Positions 25,301 to 35,159 of a stretch of DNA of 64,000 bases are shown one piece after another. Position 1 is the first letter of the stretch, and every line of letters starts with the position of its first letter. The position numbers and the translations under genes were made by a program. The notes below the pieces were generated by a model. The model was not told the DNA's origin. It did no database searches and was given only the letters and a program-made list of their open reading frames with translations. Source of the DNA: Heterohyrax brucei (lineage: Eukaryota > Chordata > Mammalia > Hyracoidea > Procaviidae); contig CM053154.1 in the NCBI GenBank assembly GCA_028571685.1, forward strand, positions 12,494,001-12,558,000, in the 5' to 3' direction.

Positions 25301-28300
25301 GTATCATGGACCTAAGCATGCATCAAAAACCCATCTAGTTGTCTTTCATTTAATCCAAATATTTAACTTTTGAGAGTTTAATAGATTATATTTAAGGGGG
25401 AAATGGTTGCCTGCAACTTACATAATTTAAAATGTCCTCCCACCCACCTTTTCTGTTATTGTCTCAGCACAAATGTCTGTAAGTTGAGCAACAGAACTGT
25501 AGTCGACTTGCTGAAAGTTAGCCTGCTGTTGGTGCCAATCTGTCAGTGCAACTTGGCGAAATGGACATTACTCTTCAAGAATGTTGAACACGGCTTTTGA
25601 GAGTAGAGCAGCTCCTAGGATCAGTGAATTTCTTAGTTAGGATATAGATACTTCTTTTGTTCCTAAGAGCCCCTTAAACCATGAGACTCAACTTCTTGGA
25701 AACATATAACATCATTACATAAAAGACTGTGTTAAGTCTCAAAGATAACTTGTCTTAAAACGTGGAAAGTTAGTTCCTTGCTCATGAAGATTTTTCCCTT
25801 TGCAGTCTTTTCGTTTACAGATGACTATCGAGAACATGAACCGTTTGAAGTTCATTCCCCACAAAGACTACACAGCCAACCGCCTCATGAGTGGCCTTCT
25901 CCAGCTGCCCAGCAACACTTCCCTTGTCATTGATGAGACTCTTCTGGAACAAGGGCAGCTGGACACACCAGGTACGTAGTTAGGTGTTTTCCTTCCGCTG
26001 CCAACCTCCCGTTAAAGGCCAGATCCAAGGGTGACTTGTGACAAAGAAAAACATTCAACAGATATTTAAGGCTTGGCATATGGATTTGATTAAAGTGGAT
26101 ATTATGAACTCAATTTTATACATCCAGCTTGTCTTTAAAAGATAATAATAGTGCAATAATGGAAGAAAGAAGCAGCATGTAGCCTTTTGAAGGAGAATGT
26201 CTTTAGTCATTTATTATCTCAAAAGTGAAGTGGCAGAAAGATCTCTCAGTGCTTTTTGTACCTCCCATCATGAAGTTTTCAAAAATTTCAGTGAGTTTAT
26301 GAAGAAAATATTTAGTAGATCAGATGGTATAAATTAACATCAGTTGTAGAACATTTTACAAAATTCCATGAGGAACTGCTTTATCTGTGCTGAGGTCGGG
26401 GGAGTGAGGAGATTCTTTGCTGATCATAGTAAGCACAGAGGTGAAGTGGCAGGAAATTATGTAGACTGGGTACCTTTAAGACAAAGGTGACTATAGAAGT
26501 CAGTCTGCCATAGTGTTCTAGCTGTGGGAACTCACTACCTAGAAAATCATATTTATTGGGAACCGATTTCTGGTTGTGCGCTAGGTACTCGATTTTGTGG
26601 GGTCTTGGCCTCAGCAGTTTTCTAGCCTGACTAATGTTCTATCAGGCCTGTTAACCTAATGAAGATTTAGCTTGGTGATGTGGAGTGAGTTGGACAGTGC
26701 TTTAAACAGAGGAAGTCTCATGTCCTCTGTTCAGTGTCAATGAAACTAATTGGTTTAGGTGATTAAAATCAAAGGACTGAGAAATGATTCTCTCGTTTCT
26801 CTAGGCGTTCATAATGTGACTGCTCTGAGCAATCTGATCACATGGCAGAAGGTGGACTATGACTTCAGTTACCACCAGATGGAGTTCCCCTGCAGCATCA
26901 ATGTGCTCATCACTTCGGAGGGAAGGTCTCTGCTCCCGGTACGAGGAGCCCTTTTAGAATGGAGGGGGTTCTGCTGAAAGGCAGCTATGTTTTTGTTTCC
27001 TTTCTTGGTGCTTGGTATTCAAAGTTCCCTCTGACATGTATGGGTTATTAATAAAGGCATTGGTTATTTTGTTCCTGCCTTGGGTCGGAACCTCACACCA
27101 ACCAAGAACTCCAGGAATCAGCAGATCACAAGACAGGCAAAGTTGTGGACAACAGAAACTCCCAAATCTAGGGATATAATATAGAAGCTGTGTGTAAATT
27201 GTCTCATTACTAATGTTATTTTCTGTCATTCTTAAGTTACATGAAGAATATTCTTTTTAAGTACCCCCTATCACCTGGAAATTAACTTTTATGCTTTATT
27301 GTGAAATGCTCCATTAGTTATCACAGTGGCTTTGTCTGGTCTGATAGAGCTTTTAATTTTGAGGATGAGAAATACTCCCAGTTATTTAAAAGGTGTTTAG
27401 CTTATCAGTTTAATATTGTCTGCCTGTGATTTATGAAAAACAGCCTGTGATTAAGAAGGAAATAGCCCAGTGGTTACATTTTTCTGCAGGAACGTGTGAA
27501 TTGCTTTACGTAGTTTCCAAAAAGGTACTTCAGTAAGAACTACATGATTAAGGAAACATTTTAAGTATCAAGAAAAAACTTCTCCCTTTACTGCTGAAGT
27601 TGTTGGAGCTCCTGTAATCCTTACTAAACACTGATCCCTCCCCCAAGTAATAAAGGGTATTTCTGATTCCCTTATGGATAGAGATGGTACATCTACCTGA
27701 AATTCTAGATGAATTTAGAAACTTGGAAAATGCTCTGTCCTGTTCCTCTTTCCAGGCAGACTGCCAGCTGCACTTACAACCACAGATCATTCCCCCCAAC
27801 ATGGAGGAGTACATGAACAGCCTTCTCTCAGCGGTGCTGCCTTCTGTGCTGAATAAGTTTCGGATTTACCTGACTCTCTTGAGATTCCTAGATTATAGCA
27901 TATCTGATGAAATAACCAAGGTATGCTTGGGTTCCTGTAAGGGATTTCTCTGTGTTGAAACAACTGACCTTTACTGTGATTACAGATTGTCATTTTGCTA
28001 TTGACTGTAGGCTTTTCTCTTTTTGTTCTATTTCTCCATTATTGCCTTCTTTGAAGTACTTTCTAGTGTACCATTTTGATTCCCTTATTATTTCTTCTGA
28101 AATATTCTTTTATTTTTTTTGTGTGTTTGCTCTGTAGACTGCAATTAACATCTTAGGACTAATGCCAGTTTAATTATAGTAGTGTGCAAAAACAGACTTC
28201 CTATAGAGTTCTTTTCCCCCACATCTTTATATATTGTATATGCAGTAACACAGATTTGTAATTATTACTTAAGACAGTTGTCCGTTAAATTGGAGAAAAG

Positions 28301-30687
28301 TTACAGAAAAGGGGATTTACACTGTCCTGTATATATTTACTTGGAAACCCTGGCCATAGAGGTTAAGTGCTGCTACGTCGACTAACCAGAAAGTTGGTAG
28401 TTCAGATCTGCCAGGTGCTCCTTGGAAACTGTGCAGCAGTTCTCCTCTGTCTTATAGGGTCACTGTGAGTTGGAATTGACTCAACAGCAATATATTTTTT
28501 TGTTTTGTATTTACCTGTATATAATTGACCTTTCCCAGTGTTCTTTGTTTCATAATGTGAATTACAGTCCCTTTCTGATGTCCTTTGTATTTCAACCTGA
28601 AGAATTCTACTGCTTCTTTATGGCAGGCTATCTGGTGACAAATTCTAAGATTTTGCTTATCTGGGAATGCCTTCATTTCAGCTTCATTTTTGAAGGATAT
28701 CTTGCGGGATATAAAATCTTGGAGATTGGTGTTTTTCCTTCAGCACTTCGACAGTACTGTCCTGCTGCCTACTGTTCTCCGTGGTTTTTTATGAGAAATC
28801 AGCTGAGTCCCTTTTACGTGATTACCTCCACCTTGCTGCTCTTAAGATTCTCTGACTTTGAAAAGTTTATGATGTGTCTAGGTGTGTATCTCTTTTGGCT
28901 TATTTTACCTGGAATTGTTTTTTTCCCCACATTTGAGTAGTTTTTGACTCTTATTTTTCTAGTCTTTCTGTCCATTTCGTCTTAGTTTCTGGGACTCACA
29001 TTCTGTGTTGTGCTGGCACACTGCAAGTCTCTGAGGCTCTGGTAACTTCTCATCCTTGGAGTCCTCAGAGTGGCGATCTCAACTGACCTATCTTCAGGTT
29101 TACTGTTTTTCTTCTGCCTGTGTTATATCTGCTGATGAAATGCTTCTAGTAAATGCTTTATTTCACTTACTGTATTTTTCTACTCCAGAATTTGTTTGCT
29201 TCATTTTATTTCTCTCTTTACTGATACTTTCCACTTGGTTAGACATTATTCTCATACTTTCCTTTATTCAAATATATTAAAAAGTGGAAATACAATCTTA
29301 GATTATCTAATAAGCCTAATGGACATTTTCTATTAACTTCTTTTTTACCCAGTGTATGGCTTCTACTTGGTTTTGCTGAGTATCTTGTAAAATTTTTTGA
29401 AAACTGGACATTTAATATACACTGTAGCAACTCTACAAATCAGATTCTCCCTGTCCCCAGGGTTTGTTGCTGTTTGTTGTTAGTGTTTCCTTAGTGATTT
29501 TTTTAGCAAATTCTGTACAGCTTGTGTTCTTTGCTGTGTACATTTAGCTTAGTGGTGGTCAGAAATACTCTGATGCCAAGCAGCAGCAGTCTTCCAGAGC
29601 CTTCCTGAGCACGTGCACTGTTCTGGACACACAGAGCTGAGATTGAGGGGGTACAGGAGGAAGACAGGGCAAGGTAAAATGAGAGCTCACTCCTCTTATG
29701 CAGATGTAGCCATTTTTCTTGAATAAAGGCTCCCTGCACTGCTGCAAGCCTCTGGTTAACTTGTGGTTCTGAAAACGTTCTGACCATTTTTGCTGGTGTT
29801 CTCACTGCTTATGTGGAGGAGAAACTTCACAGTTCTTATGCCATTTCCTATGTTCGCTGTGCAGGCTGTCAGTTTATACCTTTGCTTGACCATCTCAGTC
29901 TGATGAATTGGTGTTTTGTTCTTCTGTTTGGAATACTCGAATCCAGTAGCATTATTTATGTAAGATTGTGGTTCTCCTTTCTTCTGTATTGTCTCCTGTG
30001 TCTAAGAGGCAAGGCCAATAGCCTCCTTTTTATGTCAGTGAAGAGGCATCATTTGTAACTTCTGTCCTTAGAAAAAGGCAAATGACATCTCCTCGTGAGA
30101 GGCGTTGTTAAGATTTCCTCTCCTCCTGATGCAGGCGGTTGAAGACGACTTTGTGGAGATGCGCAAGAATGACCCCCAGAGCATCACTGCCGATGACCTC
30201 CACCAGCTGCTGGTTGTCGCTCGGTAAGGCTGGTGTCAGCAGAGCTGGTTCTTCAGCAGACCGTGTGCAGTTTTTATAATTGATCTAGGCACTAACTGAG
30301 GCAGACTTCTACAACTGTAAGGAAGCTTTTTCCTTTAAGAGCACCTTGTGAGAGGGCCGGTCCCGGGCGATTGTGTTTGGCTTTGTTGCTTCTCTAAGCA
30401 TGAAAGGTTGAACTGCCATCTAAGTCTAGCTCTTAACATTTCCGTCATTGTCTGACCGGGTCCCTGACTCCTGTAGCTACCAGAGCTGTTTGCTCATGTG
30501 AGCTGTGTCTATACAGTGTTCCTAGGTGTGGCCGTAACCTGCTTCTGTGTCTTACACCAGGTTTCTGTCACTCAGCGCCGGTCAGACAACGCTGTCACGA
30601 GAACGATGGCTAAGAGCAAAGCAGCTAGAGTCTTTGAGAAGAACCAGGCTTCAACAGCAGAAATGTGTGAATGGAAATGAACTGTAA
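13398..30687 (+). CDS. MCMBP: MCMBP, MCM-complex binding protein, exons 2-16 (exon 1 outside window)
   Basis: MCMBP binds the MCM2-7 replicative helicase in the nucleus. In the literature it acts in MCM unloading, sister-chromatid cohesion and supply of new MCM subunits. Exons read directly: 13398-13483, 14040-14180, 14304-14345, 16668-16769, 18128-18272, 20665-20816, 22237-22337, 23211-23383 (or 23389), 23903-24026, 25160-25277, 25806-25971, 26805-26938, 27756-27920, 30135-30223, 30561-30687. Reading frame is kept across every junction. Translation begins [20 protein letters not shown] and ends [12 protein letters not shown], close to the human protein as remembered. The visible part is 620 residues plus one split codon; adding about 19 from exon 1 gives 640 or 642, the family length. 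All introns are GT-AG except intron 5, which is AT-AC. No CpG island or start codon for exon 1 is seen upstream, so the promoter lies before position 1. No frameshift or premature stop is present. Confidence 0.97.
14605..14782 (-). mobile_element. AfroSINE-type SINE, antisense
   Basis: Runs from the tail 'tgctgtccagtcagttccaa' to the head 'tgtcaccagggctcc'. Carries a short internal duplication around 14655-14695. In MCMBP intron 4. Confidence 0.88.
14858..14883. repeat. (AATTT)n microsatellite
   Basis: Four to five units of TTTAA/AATTT. Confidence 0.85.
14929..15076 (+). mobile_element. AfroSINE-type SINE
   Basis: 'tggaaaccttgggggcacag' head and 'gagttggaatcaactccatg' tail with a G-rich, T-rich end. 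Confidence 0.85.
15077..16667 (+). other. MCMBP intron 4, 3' part
   Basis: No coding exon, RNA gene or confidently named repeat was recognised here. Confidence 0.5.
16770..18127 (+). other. MCMBP: U12-type (minor spliceosome) AT-AC intron 5 of MCMBP
   Basis: Exon 5 ends in ...WVKE at 16769 and the intron opens with ATATCCTTTA, the consensus 5' splice site of AT-AC U12 introns. It closes with AC at 18126-18127. TTTTCTTAAC at 18106-18115 fits the U12 branch-point consensus, about 13 nt before the 3' end, which is normal spacing. Exon 6 resumes AYVNA in frame. No GT-AG pair restores this junction. The 1358 bp intron should need U11/U12, U4atac and U6atac snRNPs. Confidence 0.93.
18604..18957 (-). 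mobile_element. Internally deleted mariner-type DNA transposon with short TIRs
   Basis: Bounded by AGTTCACGAACT (18604-18615) and AGTTCGTGAACT (18946-18957), inverted terminal repeats flanked by TA at 18602-18603 and 18958-18959, the Tc1/mariner target duplication. The - strand still encodes the transposase C-terminal third, with [13 protein letters not shown] (which contains the third catalytic Asp) through [11 protein letters not shown]. The N-terminal two thirds, including the DNA-binding domain, are missing, so it cannot be autonomous. Confidence 0.8.
18960..19092 (+). mobile_element. Second mariner C-terminal fragment, inverted
   Basis: The + strand repeats the transposase segment found on the - strand at about 18640-18765 ('ccagaaagagttccaaaatt', 'gcttccccaggggagtactt'). 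The two copies form an inverted repeat with about 200 bp between them. Stops disrupt it. Confidence 0.75.
19141..19345 (-). mobile_element. RTE 3'-end fragment, antisense
   Basis: Starts with 'ttgttaggtgccgtgacatt', then the RTE 3' UTR-like order seen at 47018 and 10107, including 'ttaccaagcatggcgtcctt'. Confidence 0.65.
19660..19685. repeat. (GT)n microsatellite
   Basis: About nine GT units in MCMBP intron 6. Confidence 0.8.
19755..19916 (-). mobile_element. AfroSINE-type SINE, antisense
   Basis: 'gttgagtcgattccagctca' tail, 'ccaactgccgaccttttgat', and the head 'gagccacctgagttctc'. Confidence 0.87.
19920..20190 (-). mobile_element. Old L1 fragment, antisense
   Basis: 'ataaatggaatcagtgtgtt' and 'tgagattcatccaagctgct' are typical antisense L1M 3' words. 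Confidence 0.6.
20885..21350 (+). repeat. Ancient LTR-like or DNA repeat, family uncertain
   Basis: Opens 'tgttagtttcctgtggcagc' and has 'ggtctcactggagtaaagtc' and 'gccatgtgaagtaacattct', recalling a common ancient mammalian repeat. Begins about 70 bp after MCMBP exon 7. Confidence 0.45.
21980..22150 (+). mobile_element. MIR SINE, diverged
   Basis: 'ttggcctgggcctcaggagt' and 'cgactttgggcaagg' follow the MIR core order. Confidence 0.55.
22370..22585 (+). mobile_element. MIR SINE
   Basis: 'ccacttactagttgtgtgac' is the MIR core; flanking order (gagcacagactctgagc, aagcataaaacattgtctga) fits a nearly full-length element. Confidence 0.85.
23384..23391 (+). promoter_or_regulatory. MCMBP: Tandem alternative 5' splice sites at the end of MCMBP exon 9
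   Basis: Two donors lie six bases apart: GTAAGT beginning at 23384 and GTTAAA beginning at 23390. Both leave a single T to join exon 10, so both keep frame. The proximal site gives ...ESKG-FVSG and the distal one ...ESKG-CK-FVSG. The remembered human reference has TCKFVSS, so the distal, weaker-looking site is the reference choice there. The two forms would be 640 and 642 residues. Confidence 0.75.
24800..25025 (+). mobile_element. MIR SINE
   Basis: 'gtgtcaatcccagctgtccc', 'gctcatctgtaaagtaaaag' and 'gaggattaaacaagatagtg' follow the MIR consensus order. Confidence 0.75.
28341..28490 (+). mobile_element. AfroSINE-type SINE
   Basis: 'ggaaaccctggccatagagg' head, 'gctccttggaaactgtgcag' and 'tcactgtgagttggaattga' tail. 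Confidence 0.88.
28500..29480 (-). mobile_element. Old L1 5'-region fragment, antisense
   Basis: 'tatctgggaatgccttcatt', 'tttttgaaggatatcttgc' and 'gatgtgtctaggtgtgtatc' are familiar antisense L1M words. The long + strand open frame inside (28470-28940) is a by-product of this repeat. In MCMBP intron 14. Confidence 0.7.
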
Positions 30688-32207
30688 AGAAGAGACCTAT
30701 GAAAAGTAATGTGCAAATTATAGCCACGATTGTAAAATTCAAGTATCATTTATACATTATTTTGTAGATAATTTGTATTAAATGCCAATGACTTCCTGAA
30801 ATCAAGCCTAGTTACATCTGAAGTTTATATAATGTTCAGTAAGAGCTTTTACCTTACTGATTTTATGGAGCTTTTGAAGTTTGTTTTATAATTACATAAA
30901 TTAGTAATGATGTATAAGAATGTCTTTGATATTAGTTTCATATTGATAATGTTACACCCTTTTTTTAGCTTCCGCATAAGTTACAGGCAACTGTTAAAAG
31001 TGTTCACTTCATTTGAAGAGAACTGTTGTGATTTCGAAGTCAGAGGAATTGTTCCCTTCTCATTTCTGTCTTGCCAACTGAGAGTGGTCCTGAGTGTTGA
31101 GTGGCCAGGTTTGAGACCTGGTGTATACTTGCCATTGACTGACGTGTCTGGAGCAAAAGCTGTGAGAGGTTCCCTAGAGTTATTTCCCGAATGTGTGACC
31201 ACAGCAGCTTTTTTCCACTGTAGTGGTTATTTTAACAGCAAGCAAACAGTCTTTCACACTATAGTGGTTCCCATACTTCTAGACTTCACAGACCAGGTAT
31301 ATTTCCAAAAATTGGGGGGGCAAGATGCCCCTTTTTTCTTGCCAAGGCATCTGAAGTAAATGTGTTATCACTTCTTTTCTCCATGAAAGGACAATCTCAG
31401 AATAAGAGTCCTTTAAATGGAATAAATGTAGCTTTTGGGGGGGAATGTTGGCCTTATTTCCTCATTTCACCCAGTGCATTTGGGAATCACTCACGGGAGT
31501 GCTGCCACTTAAAAAGGGCCCTAATTTCAGTTATTTTACTGTGTCATTTAGCTGCTTTGGTGTTTGTATTGCTTTTGAACATTTTGCTTAAGTTTAGTTA
31601 GACCAACTGATATCATCTAGTTGAGTAATGGCCTGAGACAACGGAAGGTAGGCTTTCCCCAGGAGTATAACTGCAGCAACAAGGTTAGAATATTAGTTTT
31701 TCTAAGCTATCAATTGTGTATAGAAAAATAATTTTATTTTAACCAGTAAATCCTTAGTTGAAATATTAGAAATCAGTTAAGTGAGTCCTTAAATTTTTTC
31801 CTGTAAGGCCTAAACTGACACTGCTGAGGAAACAGGGTCAGCCTTGAAAATCAAGGAACTGTTACGCCTTGTGACCTGAGAATGACTGATGAACAACATT
31901 GCTAACTTTTCCTAAACGCAAATCTATTTTTATAAACAAATGTAAATAGTCTGTTTATATTTAGAATTCTAACCGGTTTTCATTTTTATAACTGATAGAC
32001 TAGACTTAAAACTTTTAGAAATAAAATGAAGGCTCAACTGGATTTGTGAGAAATTTCATTTTCTACAACTGGCCTAGAGTAGATTAGTTACCAATGTGTT
32101 TATTGTGCCAACGTGAAATGTAATTTACCAAAGAAGTACATCATTTACTTGGTCTTGCAGAAAAATTCCCTTGGAAGGAGAACTGATTGCTCTTTCAAAT
32201 AAATAAA
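30688..32207 (+). other. MCMBP: MCMBP 3' UTR
   Basis: This AT-rich stretch follows the TAA stop at 30685-30687. It has no long conserved frame. AATAAA occurs at 32020-32025 and twice overlapping at 32198-32207. The end is inferred from the second cluster; later hexamers at 32619-32624 and 32650-32655 could serve longer isoforms. Confidence 0.7.
32198..32207 (+). terminator. Overlapping polyadenylation signals, likely MCMBP 3' end
   Basis: Two overlapping AATAAA hexamers are followed about 25-45 bases later by GT-rich sequence, the usual layout of a cleavage site. An alternative upstream hexamer lies at 32020-32025. Choice of site cannot be settled from sequence alone. Confidence 0.6.
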
Positions 32208-32910
32208 ACTTCCCAAATTGTAAGTACCTGGGGCTGTTTCTTGTGAATTACAATACCCAGCATACAGATCCCGTAGGATACTGGTTACCCTCTTGATGGA
32301 AAACCATGACCAAATGTGGGAGGTGCAGGGCTGTGTCCTCTGCCTGAAGTCAGAAGATTGAACTTGAGCTTGAAAGGCCTCGTTCCCCCTTGGCTACAGC
32401 TGTGGACATTCAGATTTGTTGATCTGATTTAAGGAAGATCATTCTAGTTCAATAACCAGGAAACACAAAGAGAGACATCCCTCATTATTTTGACTAGAAC
32501 TGTACGTTGCCTTCAGATAAGTTTAATCTTTAAAAAAAACCTCTTTGGAACCAATTTCTGTGGAGCTTTAAGTGCAATTTACCTCATGATTTCAGCTTGT
32601 TTTCTTTTATGAACACTTAATAAAGCTCAGACCCAGAAAAAGGGAGCAGAATAAAACGCTGTTTAAAATGCCTGGGCTTTCAAATTTGATAGTCTGTGAT
32701 CCATTTCATGGTTTATAAAGTCATAAAAATACTGTAAAGTTGAAATAAATATGGAAGTTGCGGTTAAGTGTCCAGTTATACTATATTTACCCTGTTGATA
32801 AATTACCCTGTTTATAAATTCTTTAATCTGAGTTAAAACCAAATCCTTATTTTTTAAAATGGTGTTCAAGTAATCCTAATACATACTGTCGCTTTAAATT
32901 ACAACAGTAC

Positions 32911-32916
32911 TTTATT
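32911..32916 (-). terminator. INPP5F polyadenylation signal
   Basis: TTTATT on the + strand reads AATAAA on the - strand, about 1.1 kb past the INPP5F stop. It is the last such hexamer seen before the convergent MCMBP 3' UTR. Cleavage would fall near 32890, roughly 0.7 kb from the main MCMBP signal. Confidence 0.6.
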
Positions 32917-33689
32917 TTAAATAGTCACACAAGATTTGACACTTCAAAAAAAAAGATACCACTAATAAATAACAAACGTAGGAATGCTTATCAAAGTTAC
33001 AACAGACGTAATGTTTAGCTGAGAATCATTTCAAACAAAGTAAGGCTCTGCAGATACCAGACAAACCAATACTTATTTGGAATATGATGTGCACGCTTCT
33101 CACTGTACGGATTCACAGGAGAGGCACTGATACTCTGTGGTCAGGATTCTGGTCAGAAAACCAGTCTGAGCACCACTGTGCTTCAGACTAAACTTTCTTT
33201 AGTTGTACTAGGCTGTACAAGACATTGAGGAATGTCCCCTGGAAAAAAAATTAAGATTTCTTGTTATAATTACCAATATAGTCTTCCTGAAAATAGCAGG
33301 ACTGGATTTTTAACAGGATGCTGGTATATGCATCTGATGTACTCGGGTTTACCTTATGACTGACAAGTTGTAATGCTGTCACACTGGGGGGTGTACAGGT
33401 TGCAGAATACTTTATAAATTTGTTCCGATAGCACGTGCTTCTTGACAGTACTGTCAGTAACCCTTGATCTCTTCACAGGGAATGGTTAAGCCATCAAAAC
33501 TAAACCAGCAGTTTTTGCATTCAAATGCTTTTCTATACTAGTAACATTTTAGTCACTGAGAAGGAAATCTCTGACCTACCCTGCAGAGGTACTCTATGTA
33601 AGAATAGACAGACAACCAAAATGATGAGAAACACGAATCCCCTCAGTCTGTCTATCCGTCCCCATCCTTTGTGTTCATTTATTCGTCCC

Positions 33690-33712
33690 ACCCACCCACC
33701 CACCCACCCCCA
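33690..33712. repeat. (CCCA)n microsatellite
   Basis: Five to six CCCA units inside the INPP5F 3' UTR. Confidence 0.9.
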
Positions 33713-34003
33713 TCCACAAAGGTTCCAGTCATGTCCCACACTCGCATCTTCACTTCTTACAAAGGGATAGATGGCTTTGTAGTGTGTAAGCTGCTCAGTT
33801 GTACATACTGTCAGAAAATGCCCTGTCATCCTGGGTGTCCAACTGGGAAACCACTTGGATTCAGACTCCCCTTTCAAGTTTTTCCCAATTAACAGAATTT
33901 GTGATCCCTAGATTCAGAGACAGTACAAGTAACAACAGGTTAATACATGAAACCACCCTCGTTTGGATTAAATAACTACCACGGGATTCTTTATGGCTAA
34001 AAA

Positions 34004-35159
34004 CTAAATCTGGATGATGCGTGTCTGGCACTGTGTAAACATGTTTTTAAGCTCCTTTTGCTGGACTTCACTGACCACATCAGGCTCTGCAGGACTCTTC
34101 TGGACTTTGGCCACTGCCAGGTTTATCCCATGGGTTAAGCCTGCTTGTGTGATACTAGCAACCTGGACCATGGAACTCCGGATCTTTGCAAAGGGCGAAA
34201 CCGCTCTGCTGCTGCTGCCGCCTTCTGAAGGAGAAGGGGTTACATTAAGCCCTGTCTCAAGTTCAAGCATGGTGGATCCAGAGCCTGGGGTCTTTTGAGA
34301 TACAACCGAATGCACTGATTCAACTGACAAAAACTGTGAGCCTCTTGCAGAGAACAGCACATCTAACTGAGATGGGCGAGATGGTGTCTGCCCCAGTGCT
34401 TCTCGTTGGGTTTCTTCATTACATACTTGACTGGTCACTTGACTGCCTTCCTCAGTAACCTGAGAAACAGACCTGCTTTCCAGCGGCTGGGTCATTTTAT
34501 TTTGTGCATCTCGTACAAATCTGTGGCAGTAAAGATCCACAGGCTTGGCAAAGCCAGTCAGTATGTCAATGTGGTCAGCAGAAGGGGTTTTCTTCAATGG
34601 AGACTCACGGTCTTTCCCAGGCCCACTCCCATGCGGGGCAGTGATCTCTGAAGGAACATGAATACTGATGTCAGTGCTGCTGACAGACTGGGACCGACTG
34701 CCTAACCGAGGTGCCGAAGCAATAATTCCACAACTAGGAAGAACATAGTCGACTGGCCCGACATTCTCTAAAGAATCAGCCAGCGGACCGTCTTCATCCG
34801 ACTTGGCATTTGTTAGGAACTCGTCGGAGTGGTAGGAGTCGTTATCAGAGGACATCTCCCCGTCGGACTCGGCCTGGTCTTTGCTGCCCACCACATCTGT
34901 GCTCTCCATGGTCTCAAGGCTACTGTCTGACTTCCAAGGATTCACTTTTAAGTTGGGTTTCAGAAAGTTAACTTTCATTTCAGGTTTTGTAAAGTTTCCT
35001 AGCTTTCGCAGACTGCCAATATTTACATTGGATTTTGTCTGTTTCACTTTTTGATTTAGAGATGAAAACTTGCTCATTAAAAAATTCCTTCCTTGGGCTA
35101 AAGACCCTTGGTTTTGAGATCTGATACCAATGATGTCTTCATGAGGTTTACTGCTCTTC
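34004..35159 (-). CDS. INPP5F: INPP5F exon 20: Ser-rich C-terminal tail and stop
   Basis: The longest exon, 384 codons plus stop. It starts [20 protein letters not shown] and ends [14 protein letters not shown] sequence (here [11 protein letters not shown]). Composition is Ser, Pro and acidic, suggesting disorder. Near the end, [20 protein letters not shown] is strongly conserved with the remembered human protein. Other parts (for example [14 protein letters not shown]) diverge more, as expected of a disordered tail. Confidence 0.95.

Larger units (their letters stand above)
32890..34003 (-). other. INPP5F: INPP5F 3' UTR
   Basis: Sequence 3' of the TAG stop (34004-34006) on the - strand, up to the AATAAA near 32911. 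It contains a CCCA-type simple repeat near 33690-33712 and no recognised interspersed repeat. The extent is inferred from the poly(A) signal. Confidence 0.6.

Noticed and set aside
28470..28940. 156-codon + strand frame
   Set aside because: It is the antisense reading of an old L1 fragment, hydrophobic by composition, with no gene-like features.
33675..33712. CRISPR-like short tandem repeats
   Set aside because: A plain CCCA microsatellite in a mammalian 3' UTR; no spacers.
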